Positions 16,263 through 25,349 of a stretch of DNA of 64,000 bases are shown piece after piece. The stretch is from JAXLSZ01 sp046330315 (GTDB taxonomy: Bacteria > Actinomycetota > Thermoleophilia > Solirubrobacterales > 70-9). Under the pieces are notes generated by a model. It searched no databases, was not told the DNA's origin, and saw nothing but the letters and a program-made list of their open reading frames with translations. The translations under genes were made by a program, and so were the position numbers. Location: NCBI GenBank assembly GCA_046330315.1, contig JAXLSZ010000004.1:310001-374000 (forward strand), written 5' to 3'. Every line of letters starts with the position of its first letter. Position 1 is the stretch's first letter.

Positions 16263-17352
16263 CGACCTGGCCGGTTCGAGCGCGGCCGAGCGGGCGACGG
16301 CGCCCGCGCGGTGGCTGCTCGACGCGGCAGCGGACGGGGTTGGGTTGACCCAGAAACACGCTCTGGCACGGGTCGTCGTGCGCGAGGCGGCCGAGCGATG
16401 GCCGGATTGGTGGGACGCAGAGCTGTTCGGACCGCCGCATCGGGAGGCCGATCTGGCTGTGCTCACCGAGCTTCACCAGGGTCTGAAGCGCTTGCGCCTC
16501 GTCCGCCGGCGCGGCCGGCGGCTCTACTCGACAGTTCGCGGAAAGGATCTCTCCCGTGATCCGGGGGCGCTGCTCGCCGTCCTGGCCGAGGACCTCGGTG
16601 GTGGTGAGGAGTTCATCGAGGCGGTCGCGGCCGAGGTGGTCGACCTCCTCGAGGCAGCGGACTCCGCGACATGGGAGGAGCTTGACGCTGCGGCGCTCCT
16701 CGGAGTCACGCGGGAGGGTTGGCGCCTCGCGGACGGCCGACCTCTCGGCGATCGAGACGCCGGGTGGGCGGTCGGTGAGGTGTTGCGGCGTGGAGAGGCC
16801 TACGGCCTGATCGAGAGGCATCCCGACTTGGAATCTCCCAGGCGCCTCGGGAGCCGAATTGCGCTCAGCGACGGCGGTCGTTTTGCGTTAGACGCCCAGC
16901 GGCCCGGAACACCTGGGTTGCCTGCATCTGCTGGGCTCAGGGCACTCGTCTTCGATGCCGAGCTGGTTGGCGTTCCAGGGGTCGGCGCCAGGCTCGCGAT
17001 CGGCGAAGGTCAACATCTGACCGACCTGCATTATTCGATCCAGGCCGCGTTCGGGTGGGGCGACGATCACCTCTACTCCTTTTGGCTCGACGGCGCCTTC
17101 TGGGGCGAGCCGAGCACGGAGTTCACGACACCGCAGACCCCGGACGAGGGGAAACCCACAGCCGGCGTCCCCCTTGCCGAGCTGGATCTCTCGGTGGGGA
17201 AGGAGATCGCCTACGTCTTCGACTTCGGCGACGAATGGCGAGTTCTGCTGAGGCTCGCCGCAACCGAGCCCGCGGACGGGGGCGAGTACCCCCGCGTGCT
17301 GCAACTGCGAGGCACTCCGCCCCCGCAGTACCCGGACCTTGATGAGGACTGA
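16237..17352 (+). CDS. Plasmid pRiA4b ORF-3 family protein
   Basis: 371 residues from GTG 16237. The N-terminal 240 residues are helical, with a winged-helix-like part (LTELHQGLKRLRLVRRRGRR, LYSTVRGKDL). The C-terminal 130 form the pRiA4b ORF-3 domain: LRALVFDAELVGVPGVGARL, DLHYSIQAAFGWGDDHLYSF, WLDGAFWGE, IAYVFDFGDEWRVLLRL and PPQYPDLDED. The family is common on plasmids and integrative elements; its function is not established. The gene ends about 115 bp from the right attachment site. A start further upstream (16129) would lie deep inside the preceding gene. Confidence 0.75.
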   Translation: MGTRDGITSDLAGSSAAERATAPARWLLDAAADGVGLTQKHALARVVVREAAERWPDWWDAELFGPPHREADLAVLTELHQGLKRLRLVRRRGRRLYSTVRGKDLSRDPGALLAVLAEDLGGGEEFIEAVAAEVVDLLEAADSATWEELDAAALLGVTREGWRLADGRPLGDRDAGWAVGEVLRRGEAYGLIERHPDLESPRRLGSRIALSDGGRFALDAQRPGTPGLPASAGLRALVFDAELVGVPGVGARLAIGEGQHLTDLHYSIQAAFGWGDDHLYSFWLDGAFWGEPSTEFTTPQTPDEGKPTAGVPLAELDLSVGKEIAYVFDFGDEWRVLLRLAATEPADGGEYPRVLQLRGTPPPQYPDLDED

Positions 17353-17389
17353 GATGCCGGCGCCCGAACTCGCTTGAAGTGCCAATTTC

Positions 17390-17448
17390 GGGACACATTT
17401 GGGACACATTTCGCTTCTCGGCCGAATGCCGTCACGGCCAAAATCGCC
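17390..17448. promoter_or_regulatory. Right subterminal repeats of the element
   Basis: Tandem GGGACACATTT 11-mers (17390-17411) and palindrome CCGTCACGG (17429-17437) followed by CCAAAATCGCC. They match the left-end set at 10361-10423 (21 of 22 bases for the tandem pair), mirrored in distance from the attachment repeat. Candidate integrase arm sites. Confidence 0.55.
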
Positions 17449-17467
17449 ATATGCAGCGAAAATATCG

Positions 17468-17514
17468 ATGCCGGGGGAGGGACTCGAACCCCCGACACGC
17501 GGATTATGATTCCG
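17468..17514. repeat. Right attachment site within tRNA-Met
   Basis: 47 bp identical to 10272-10318. It is the 3' half of the intact tRNA gene plus one flanking base, so integration leaves a working tRNA. Confidence 0.9.
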
Positions 17515-17542
17515 CTGCTCTAACCAGCTGAGCTACCCCGGC
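17469..17542 (-). tRNA. tRNA-Met (CAT), elongator type
   Basis: 74 nt on the minus strand. Acceptor GCCGGGG pairs with CCCCGGC, discriminator A, D arm with GCTC...GAGC, anticodon stem GCGGA/TCCGC around loop ATCATAA with anticodon CAT, T arm GGGGG-TTCGAGT-CCCTC. No CCA is encoded. The fully paired acceptor and lack of three G-C pairs in the anticodon stem exclude the initiator tRNA; tRNA-Ile2 with CAT before lysidine modification cannot be excluded. It is the integration target of the element to its left. Confidence 0.93.
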
Positions 17543-17572
17543 GGGGGGTCGAATCGTAGCGGCGGAAGGGCT

Positions 17573-17578
17573 TAGTCT
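17573..17578 (+). promoter_or_regulatory. -10 box of the aminopeptidase-ftcD operon
   Basis: TAGTCT, 6 nt before GTG 17585. Confidence 0.5.
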
Positions 17579-17584
17579 TGCCCG

Positions 17585-18532
17585 GTGAGCGAGGACCTCG
17601 ACAGGGCGGTCGCCGCGGTGGTGCGCGACTGTCTCGGCGTGCGCGCCGGCGAGCAGGTCCTGGTGATCTGCAACCCGGCCACGGAGGCTCTCGGGGCGAG
17701 GTTGCGGGAGGAGTCGGCGGAGGCGGGAGCCGATGCCGTGCAGGCGGTGATGGACGAGCGGGCCTCCCACGCCGCGGAGCCTCCCGGCCCGCTGGCCGCC
17801 GCGATGGCCGCCGCGGACGTGGTGCTGGCGCCGACCGTCCAGTCGCTCTCCCACACCTCGGCGCGGAAGGCGGCCAGCGAGGCCGGGGCGCGGATCGCGA
17901 CGCTTCCCGGGGTAAGCGAGGAGATGCTGGCGCGGGTGATGAGCGCCGACATGGAGGGCCTGCGGCGCAAGGGCGCCGCGGTGGCGGCGGTGCTGGACGC
18001 CGGCGACGAGGCACGGGTCCGCTGCCCGCTGGGGACCGATCTCCGCGTGGGCCTCTCCGGCCGCCGCGCGATCCCCGACGCGGGCGAGCTGACCGAGCCC
18101 GGCGCCTTCGGGAACCTTCCCTGCGGGGAGGGTTTCATCGCCCCGGCGGGCGGGGATGGCGTCGTCGTCGTGGCGGGCTCGATCGCCGGGATCGGCCTGG
18201 TCGCAGAGCCGGTTCGCCTCGGGGTTTCCGGCGGCCACCTGGCCTCGGCCTCCGGGGAGCAGGGCGTCCGCCTCATGGAGCTGTTGAGCGAGCACGGGCC
18301 CGGCGGGACCAACCTGGCCGAGCTCGGGGTCGGCACCAACGAGCGGGCGCTGCTGACCGGCGAGATCCTCGAGGACGAGAAGATCCTCGGCACCGCCCAC
18401 GTCGCCTTCGGCGCCTCGGCGGCGATCGGGGGCACCGTCCAGGTGCCCGTGCACCTCGACTGCGTCGTGCTGGACGCCGAGGTCGAGGTGGACGGGCGCC
18501 CGGTCCTTCGCGGCGGGGAGCTGCTGGTCTGA
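17585..18532 (+). CDS. M29-type aminopeptidase
   Basis: 315 residues. Conserved blocks of the M29 (AmpS/AmpT) metalloaminopeptidases are present: FGNLPCGEGFIAP with the first metal-binding Glu, NLAELGVGTNERALLTGEIL with the second, LGTAHVAFG with a ligand His, and PVHLDCVVLDAEV with the His-x-Asp pair. It is shorter than the usual 370-410 residues, mainly in the N-terminal half. Likely a cytoplasmic enzyme removing N-terminal residues from peptides. GTG 17585 follows a TAGTCT box by 6 nt. One base separates it from the formiminotransferase gene, so the two are probably co-translated. Confidence 0.8.
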   Translation: MSEDLDRAVAAVVRDCLGVRAGEQVLVICNPATEALGARLREESAEAGADAVQAVMDERASHAAEPPGPLAAAMAAADVVLAPTVQSLSHTSARKAASEAGARIATLPGVSEEMLARVMSADMEGLRRKGAAVAAVLDAGDEARVRCPLGTDLRVGLSGRRAIPDAGELTEPGAFGNLPCGEGFIAPAGGDGVVVVAGSIAGIGLVAEPVRLGVSGGHLASASGEQGVRLMELLSEHGPGGTNLAELGVGTNERALLTGEILEDEKILGTAHVAFGASAAIGGTVQVPVHLDCVVLDAEVEVDGRPVLRGGELLV

Positions 18533-18533
18533 G

Positions 18534-19421
18534 ATGGTCCCGCTGCTCGGGGTCCCGAACTTCTCCGAGGGCCGCGACCGCGCGGTGATCGGGCGCATCG
18601 GAACCTCGCTTGCCGGCCACGCCGACCTGCTCGACCGACACACCGACTCCGACCACAACCGCACCGTCTTCACCCTCTGCGCGGTGCCGGGGTCGCTGCG
18701 GGACGCCCTGATCGAGGGCGCGCGGGCGGCGATCGAGACGATCGACATGTCCGCCCACGCCGGGGTCCACCCTGCGGTCGGGGCGCTCGACGTCTGCCCG
18801 GTCGTCTGGGCCGATCCGGCGCTCCGCGAGGCGGCGCTCGGCGAGGCCCGGGCCGTGGGGGAGCGGATCGCCGGGCTGGGTATCCCGGTCTTCGCCTACG
18901 GCGAGCTGGCCTCGGCCCCGGAGCGCGCCGAGCGGGCCCACTTCCGCAAGGGGGGCCTCGCGGAGCTCTGGCAACGGATGGAGTCGGGCGAGCTGCGGCC
19001 CGACTGGGGCCCGCCGCTTCCGCACCGAAGCGCCGGGGCGACGCTTCTCACCGCCCGCCCCCCGATGGCTGCCTTCAACGTCGAGCTGGACACCGCCGAC
19101 GTCGGGGTGGCCCGGGGGGTGGCGGCGCGGCTGCGGGAGGCCGGCGGGGGGATCGCGGGGGTGCGGGCCATCGGCCTTCCCCTCTCCAGCGGTCGCGCCC
19201 AGGTCTCGACCAACGTCCACGACCCCGTCGCGGTCCCCCTCGGAGCCGTGGTCGAGCGGGTGCGGCAGCTCGCCGAGCCCCTCGGCGCCCGCCCGGTCGA
19301 GGCCGAGCTGGTCGGGCTGGTCCCCGAGGCGGCGCTCGCCGGCTACCCGTCCGACGTCCCGATCAGGGGGCTCGACCCGGGCGCGTCGGTGATCGAGCGG
19401 CGCCTCGCCGCCCGTGGCTGA
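18534..19421 (+). CDS. ftcD: Glutamate formiminotransferase
   Basis: 295 residues corresponding to the formiminotransferase part of FTCD: GVPNFSEGRD at the N-terminus (binding loop), the HTDSDHNRTVFTL segment, HAGVHPAVGALDVCPVVW with the catalytic His region, and AFNVELDTADV in the second subdomain. The cyclodeaminase domain is absent. The known reaction transfers the formimino group of formiminoglutamate to tetrahydrofolate in histidine breakdown. ATG 18534 lies one base after the upstream stop. No other hut gene is in the window, so the true substrate could differ (formylglutamate or a folate-related role). Confidence 0.85.
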   Translation: MVPLLGVPNFSEGRDRAVIGRIGTSLAGHADLLDRHTDSDHNRTVFTLCAVPGSLRDALIEGARAAIETIDMSAHAGVHPAVGALDVCPVVWADPALREAALGEARAVGERIAGLGIPVFAYGELASAPERAERAHFRKGGLAELWQRMESGELRPDWGPPLPHRSAGATLLTARPPMAAFNVELDTADVGVARGVAARLREAGGGIAGVRAIGLPLSSGRAQVSTNVHDPVAVPLGAVVERVRQLAEPLGARPVEAELVGLVPEAALAGYPSDVPIRGLDPGASVIERRLAARG

Positions 19422-19437
19422 GCGGCCCCGGGATCGC

Positions 19438-19443
19438 TAGATT
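19438..19443 (+). promoter_or_regulatory. -10 box of the small basic membrane protein gene
   Basis: TAGATT, 7 nt before ATG 19451. Confidence 0.5.
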
Positions 19444-19450
19444 CCGTTCC

Positions 19451-19813
19451 ATGGCACAGACCAGGAAGCGCCGGCGGCGCAAGCACCGGGGAACCCAGGG
19501 CGGCCGGATCGACGACGGGCGCCGCAAGTCGCGGCCCCGCACCCGCGAGGAGGCTCGGGCCAGGGCCCGCACCAAGCGGACCGGCAAGGCGCCGACCCGG
19601 GGCGACCGCCCGCCGACCTGGGGCTCGGCCGCCGTCAGGGGCCTGGTCGCGGCCGGGATCTTCGTCGTGCTGTTGCTGGTGCTGTTCAAGCGCCCGATCG
19701 GCGAGGCGCTGGCCTTCGGGGCCTTCATGCTGGTTTTCTACATACCCGCCGGTTACTTCATCGACGGGTTGATGTGGCGCCGCCGCGAGCGGGCGCGGAT
19801 GCGCGGGGACTGA
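19451..19813 (+). CDS. Small membrane protein with a highly basic N-terminus
   Basis: 120 residues. The first 58 are very rich in Arg and Lys (RKRRRRKHRG..., RTREEARARARTKRTGK), followed by two membrane helices (about 62-79 GLVAAGIFVVLLLVLF and 88-108 LAFGAFMLVFYIPAGYFIDG) and a basic tail. With positive-inside logic both ends are cytoplasmic. The basic arm could bind nucleic acid or ribosomes. It stops one base before the MBL hydrolase start, implying co-transcription. Not a family I can name. Confidence 0.75.
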   Translation: MAQTRKRRRRKHRGTQGGRIDDGRRKSRPRTREEARARARTKRTGKAPTRGDRPPTWGSAAVRGLVAAGIFVVLLLVLFKRPIGEALAFGAFMLVFYIPAGYFIDGLMWRRRERARMRGD

Positions 19814-19814
19814 G

Positions 19815-20453
19815 ATGGAGGTCCGCATGCTCACCGTCGGCGCTGTTGCCGAGAACTGCTTCGTGCTGCGCCGCGACGGCTCCGAGCGGGGGCTGGTCGT
19901 CGATCCCGGCGACGAGGCCGAGCGCATCCTCGCGGAAATCGAGGAGATGGGGATCGGGGTCGACGCGATCCTCCTCACCCACTGCCACTTCGACCACATC
20001 GGCGCCGTCGCCCCGGTCGCCAGGGCGACCGGGGCCCCGGTCTACTGCCCCGAGGCGGAGATTCCCCTGCTCGCCGACATCATGGCCTTCGTGCCGTGGC
20101 CGGGATTTGGCCCCTTCGAGAGCTACGAGGCCGACGAAACCCTCTCCGGCGGCGAGCGCCTCGAGCTCGCCGGGTTCGAGATCGAGGTCACCCACGCGCC
20201 CGGCCACAGCCCGGGGCACCTGATCTATTCCATCGCCGGCGAGGAGGCGGTCTTCTCCGGCGACGTGCTCTTCCAGGGCTCGGTCGGCCGCACCGACCTG
20301 CCCGGCGGGGACTGGAACACCCTGATCGAATCGATCCGCACGCTGGTCGAGAGCCATCCGCCCTCGACCACGGTCTATCCCGGCCACATGGGCATCACCA
20401 CCCTCGGGGCCGAGCGGGAGACCAACCCCTTCCTCGCCGAGCTGGCGCGCTAG
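19815..20453 (+). CDS. MBL-fold hydrolase (glyoxalase II-like)
   Basis: 212 residues. The metal-binding signature LLTHCHFDHIGA (HxHxDH) is followed by APGHSPGHL (third His), FSGDVLFQGSVGRTDLPGGD (bridging Asp) and YPGHMGITTLGAE (last His). The length and the GRTDLPGGD block fit the YcbL / glyoxalase-II-like hydrolases found immediately before hisS in actinobacteria (Rv2581c in M. tuberculosis). Likely a cytoplasmic thioester hydrolase acting on S-lactoylglutathione-like or mycothiol-type substrates; substrate is inferred. Confidence 0.85.
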   Translation: MEVRMLTVGAVAENCFVLRRDGSERGLVVDPGDEAERILAEIEEMGIGVDAILLTHCHFDHIGAVAPVARATGAPVYCPEAEIPLLADIMAFVPWPGFGPFESYEADETLSGGERLELAGFEIEVTHAPGHSPGHLIYSIAGEEAVFSGDVLFQGSVGRTDLPGGDWNTLIESIRTLVESHPPSTTVYPGHMGITTLGAERETNPFLAELAR

Positions 20454-20494
20454 GGCCTTGCGCGGGGCCGCCACCGAGACCCCGCCGGCGCCGG

Positions 20495-20500
20495 TAAGGT
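20495..20500 (+). promoter_or_regulatory. -10 box of hisS
   Basis: TAAGGT, 7 nt before ATG 20508. Confidence 0.5.
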
Positions 20501-20507
20501 CGGCGCG

Positions 20508-21749
20508 ATGAGCGATCCCAGCGCCCCGAAGGGCACCTTTGACGTCCTCCCCGAGGAGGCGCGGCGCCGCGAGCGGGTCGACGAGGTGGCCCGCGGCGTC
20601 TTCGCTAGGGCCGGCTACGGCCGCATCGAGACCCCGGTCTTCGAGGACACCGAGCTCTTCGAGCGCGGGGTCGGCGCCGACACCGACGTGGTCCGCAAGG
20701 AGATGTTCACCTTCGAGGACAAGGGGGGCCGCAGCGTCACCCTGCGCCCCGAGGGCACGGCGCCGGTCGCACGCGCCTACGTCGAGCACGGCATGCACAA
20801 GCTCGCGCAGCCGGTGCGCCTGCACTACGGCGGCCCCTTCTTCCGCTACGAGGCTCCGCAGGCCGGCCGTTACCGCCAGTTCCACCAGATCGGCGCCGAG
20901 GCGATCGGCTCGGCCGACCCCCTGGTCGACGCCGAGGTGATCATGCTGCTCGACGACCTGCTCGGCGAGCTCGGGGTGCCAGGGGTGGAGCTCCGCCTCT
21001 CCAGTCTGGGCACGCCCGAGTCGCGGGCCTCCTACCGCGAGGAGCTGAGGGCCTACCTGCGCGAGCACGAGGCGGACCTCGCAGCCGACGTGCGCGAGCG
21101 GATCGACTCCAATCCCCTGCGGGCCTTCGACTCCAAGCACCCCGGCACCCGGGAGGCGATGGCGGGCGCGCCGCGGCTGCTCGAGCGCCTCGAAGGCGAG
21201 GACGCCGGGCACTTCGCCGAGGTGCGCTCCCTGCTGGACTCCAACGGGGTCGCCTACACGGTGGACGACACCCTGGTGCGCGGCCTCGACTACTACACGC
21301 GCACGGTCTTCGAGTTCAACAGCGACCGGCTCGGCGCCCAGTCGCAGATCGGTGGCGGCGGGCGCTACGACCGCCTGGTCGAGCAGCTCGGCGGCCCGCC
21401 GACCCCGGCGGCGGGCTGGGCGGCCGGTATCGAGCGCATCCTGCTGGCTCTGGGTGACGGGCTCGAGGCTCCCGATCCCGGCCGCGAGGTGTTCATCGCG
21501 GTGGCGGTCGACTCGCTTCGCCCCCGCGCCCTCGCCCTGGCCGCCGAGCTGCGGAACGCCGGCCTCTCGGCCGAGCTCGACCTCGCCGGCCGCGGCATGA
21601 AGGGACAGCTCAAGCAGGCCGACCGGGCGGGCGCCCGGGCCACCGTGATCCTCGAGGAGGACGGCGGCGCCCAGCTCCGCGACATGGCCAGCGGCGAGCA
21701 GCAGCCCCTCGACCTGGCGCGCGCGGTCGAGCAGGTTCGCGGGGAGTGA
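20508..21749 (+). CDS. hisS: Histidyl-tRNA synthetase
   Basis: 413 residues, normal length. Class II motif 1 lies in YGRIETPVFEDTELF; motif 2 is in FFRYEAPQAGRYRQFHQIG; the His-specific VRGLDYYTRTVFEF and GGGRYDRLVEQLGG blocks follow; motif 3 is GWAAGIERILLAL. The C-terminal anticodon-binding domain starts near EVFIAVAVDS. Charges tRNA-His in the cytoplasm. It sits between the MBL hydrolase and aspS, the standard actinobacterial order. Confidence 0.97.
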   Translation: MSDPSAPKGTFDVLPEEARRRERVDEVARGVFARAGYGRIETPVFEDTELFERGVGADTDVVRKEMFTFEDKGGRSVTLRPEGTAPVARAYVEHGMHKLAQPVRLHYGGPFFRYEAPQAGRYRQFHQIGAEAIGSADPLVDAEVIMLLDDLLGELGVPGVELRLSSLGTPESRASYREELRAYLREHEADLAADVRERIDSNPLRAFDSKHPGTREAMAGAPRLLERLEGEDAGHFAEVRSLLDSNGVAYTVDDTLVRGLDYYTRTVFEFNSDRLGAQSQIGGGGRYDRLVEQLGGPPTPAAGWAAGIERILLALGDGLEAPDPGREVFIAVAVDSLRPRALALAAELRNAGLSAELDLAGRGMKGQLKQADRAGARATVILEEDGGAQLRDMASGEQQPLDLARAVEQVRGE

Positions 21750-21817
21750 GCCCCGCGGGGAATGAGGTTCGTGGCGCCGGCCCGCGCCGCCGCGCCTCTG
21801 ATTGACTGAGGGCGAGG

Positions 21818-23632
<1,815 letters not shown>

Positions 23633-23669
23633 ATCGCCCGGAGCCCACGGGGCGCTGCTACCGTTTCTG

Positions 23670-23825
23670 GCGGGCTCGAGCCCGTTTCGCCAGCCACCCC
23701 ACCGTTTGACCCAACACAAGCGGCTTGGGAGCCGGCTTCTCCCGGCCCCGTGGGGCCGGGAGTAGGCACCCACCTTCTCAGGAGGGATCAAAGCCGGGGG
23801 TGGCAGCGGCGGGTTGGGGCCCTTC
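23670..23825 (+). ncRNA. ssrS: Probable 6S RNA
   Basis: A non-coding interval between aspS and mnmA, the place where the 6S RNA gene lies in many Gram-positive genomes (bsrA near aspS in Bacillus). It folds as a long interrupted hairpin. Closing stem GCCACCCC (23693-23700) pairs with GGGGTGGC (23797-23804), backed by CGCC/GGCG; inside, TTTGA pairs with TCAAA and CCC with GGG; then an open central bubble whose 3' side can form CCT-TCTC-AGG; and an 11-bp apical stem at 23739-23762. The TAGGCACCCACCT stretch resembles 6S RNAs I know. 6S RNA binds housekeeping RNA polymerase in stationary phase. Ends are approximate and strand is inferred. Confidence 0.6.
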
Positions 23826-23874
23826 TTCGTGCCCGGATCGCGGGCGCGGGCGCCCTGGCGTTGAACCGCGCCTT

Positions 23875-23880
23875 TACCCT
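23875..23880 (+). promoter_or_regulatory. -10 box of mnmA
   Basis: TACCCT, 6 nt before GTG 23887, downstream of the probable 6S RNA; mnmA therefore has its own promoter. Confidence 0.5.
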
Positions 23881-23886
23881 GGGCGC

Positions 23887-25338
23887 GTGAGAAGCGAGGC
23901 ATTCGAGCACTACATCGCCGACCGCTCCCGACGCGGGTCCCCGGCCGAGGGCGCGTTCAGCGGCGCCGCCGGCGGCGCGGCCTGCGGCGACCTGGCCCGG
24001 GTCTCCGTGCGGATCGAGGGCGGGAGGGTCGTCTCGCTCTCCCACGATGCCGAGGGCTGCGGGGCGATGCAGGCCTCGGCCGCGGCTGCGGCCGAGCTCG
24101 CGGACGGCTCCGAGCTTCTCGCGGCGGCCGCGATCGGGCCCGCGGCGATCGACGCCGCCCTCGGCGGCCTCACCCCGGCGAAGATGCACGCCCCCCGGCT
24201 GGTCGCAGACGCGCTCCACCGCGCCCTCTGCGCGGCCGCCGGCTCCGGCGAGCCCCTGGCGCCCCCGGCCCCCGGCCGGGCGCTGGTCGCGATGTCGGGC
24301 GGCGTCGACAGCGCCGTCGCCGCGCTGCTGGAGCGCCGGGCCGGGGCCGAGGTCGTCGCCGTCACCCTGAAGCTCTGGGCCGACCCGCGGACCGACGGCG
24401 AGCGGGCCTGCTGCTCCCCCCAGGCGGTGCTCGGCGCCCGCGAGCTCGCCCACTCGATGGGGATCCCGCACCTCACCCTCGACCTCGAGCCGCGGTTTCG
24501 CCGGGAGGTCGTGGACAGCTTCGTCGCCGGCCACGCGGCCGGGGAGACTCCGAACCCCTGCGTGCTCTGCAACGGGGAGGTGCGGATCGAGGCGATGGTC
24601 GGCCTCGCCGAGCGTCTCGGCGCCCAGCGGCTGGTCACTGGTCACTACGCGACGGTCGTCGCCGACGGCGAGGGCCCGCTGCTCGCGCCCGCGGCCGACC
24701 CCCGCAAGGACCAGAGCTACATGCTCGCCGCCCTGCCCCCGGAGCTGCTCGGGCGGCTCTCCTTCCCGCTCTCGGGCATGAGCAAGGACGAGGTCCGCGC
24801 GGTCGCCTCCCGCGAGGGGCTGGCGGTGGCCCGCAAGCCCGAGAGCCAGGACCTCTGCTTCCTGGCCGGCCTCGGCAAGCGGGAGTTCCTGCGCACCCAG
24901 GGAGGCATCTCCGATCGCCAGGGCGACCTCCTCGACCGCCGCGGCCGCCGATTGGGCCGGCACCGGGGCCACCACCACTTCACGGTCGGCCAGCGCCGCG
25001 GGATCGGTGTGGCCTCGACCGAGCCCCTGTTTGTCCTTGCGACCGATGCGGACGCCAACAGCGTCACGGTCGGCCCCCGGGCCGCGCTGAGCCGCTCGGC
25101 GGTCGGGTTGCGCGACGCCGTGCTTCACCGCGACGGCTCCCGGGTCGACTCCGTCCGCCTCCGCTACCGGGCGGGCGCGGTCGGCGCCCGGGTGCTCGGC
25201 GACCGCGGGCCGGGCCGCCACGAGACGCTTCGGATAGGACTCCGGGAGCCCTTCGACGGCCCCGCGCCGGGGCAGGTCGCGGTGCTGATGGGCGGCGGGG
25301 CGGTCGTCGGGCACGCCACGATCGCCTCCGAGACTTAG
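23887..25338 (+). CDS. mnmA: tRNA 2-thiouridine synthase MnmA fused to an IscU-like domain
   Basis: 483 residues. Residues 1-115 look like an IscU/NifU scaffold: AACGDL (Cys33, Asp35), AEGCGAMQAS (Cys58), and PAKMHAPRLVADAL, where Lys99 and His101 are kept but the third scaffold Cys is Ala102. Residues about 130-483 are MnmA: PP-loop AMSGGVDSAVAALL, TPNPCVLCNG (catalytic Cys228 expected), PESQDLCFL (Cys324), then the C-terminal beta domain. MnmA puts sulfur on U34 of tRNA-Lys, Glu and Gln. The fused domain might receive or hold sulfur; that is inference. GTG 23887 fits a TACCCT box 6 nt upstream and includes the whole scaffold domain. Confidence 0.9.
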   Translation: MRSEAFEHYIADRSRRGSPAEGAFSGAAGGAACGDLARVSVRIEGGRVVSLSHDAEGCGAMQASAAAAAELADGSELLAAAAIGPAAIDAALGGLTPAKMHAPRLVADALHRALCAAAGSGEPLAPPAPGRALVAMSGGVDSAVAALLERRAGAEVVAVTLKLWADPRTDGERACCSPQAVLGARELAHSMGIPHLTLDLEPRFRREVVDSFVAGHAAGETPNPCVLCNGEVRIEAMVGLAERLGAQRLVTGHYATVVADGEGPLLAPAADPRKDQSYMLAALPPELLGRLSFPLSGMSKDEVRAVASREGLAVARKPESQDLCFLAGLGKREFLRTQGGISDRQGDLLDRRGRRLGRHRGHHHFTVGQRRGIGVASTEPLFVLATDADANSVTVGPRAALSRSAVGLRDAVLHRDGSRVDSVRLRYRAGAVGARVLGDRGPGRHETLRIGLREPFDGPAPGQVAVLMGGGAVVGHATIASET

Positions 25339-25341
25339 GCT
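25336..25341 (+). promoter_or_regulatory. -10 box of alaS
   Basis: TAGGCT, 8 nt before ATG 25350; its TAG is also the mnmA stop codon. Confidence 0.45.
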
Positions 25342-25349
25342 CTGAGCCG

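Larger units (their letters stand above)
10272..17514. mobile_element. 7.2-kb integrative element in the tRNA-Met gene
   Basis: A perfect 47-bp direct repeat (10272-10318 and 17468-17514) bounds the region. The right copy is the 3' half of a complete tRNA-Met gene; the left copy is only that half, the hallmark of site-specific integration into a tRNA gene. A tyrosine integrase starts 137 bp inside the left end. Related short repeats sit just inside both ends. Cargo: nucleotidyltransferase/HEPN-like pair, excisionase-type HTH, hsdR and hsdM fragments, a possible small ORF, an AlbA_2 protein, and a small protein overlapping a pRiA4b ORF-3 protein. No replication, conjugation or phage structural gene is seen, so it must move by integrase alone or with a helper. 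Confidence 0.88.
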
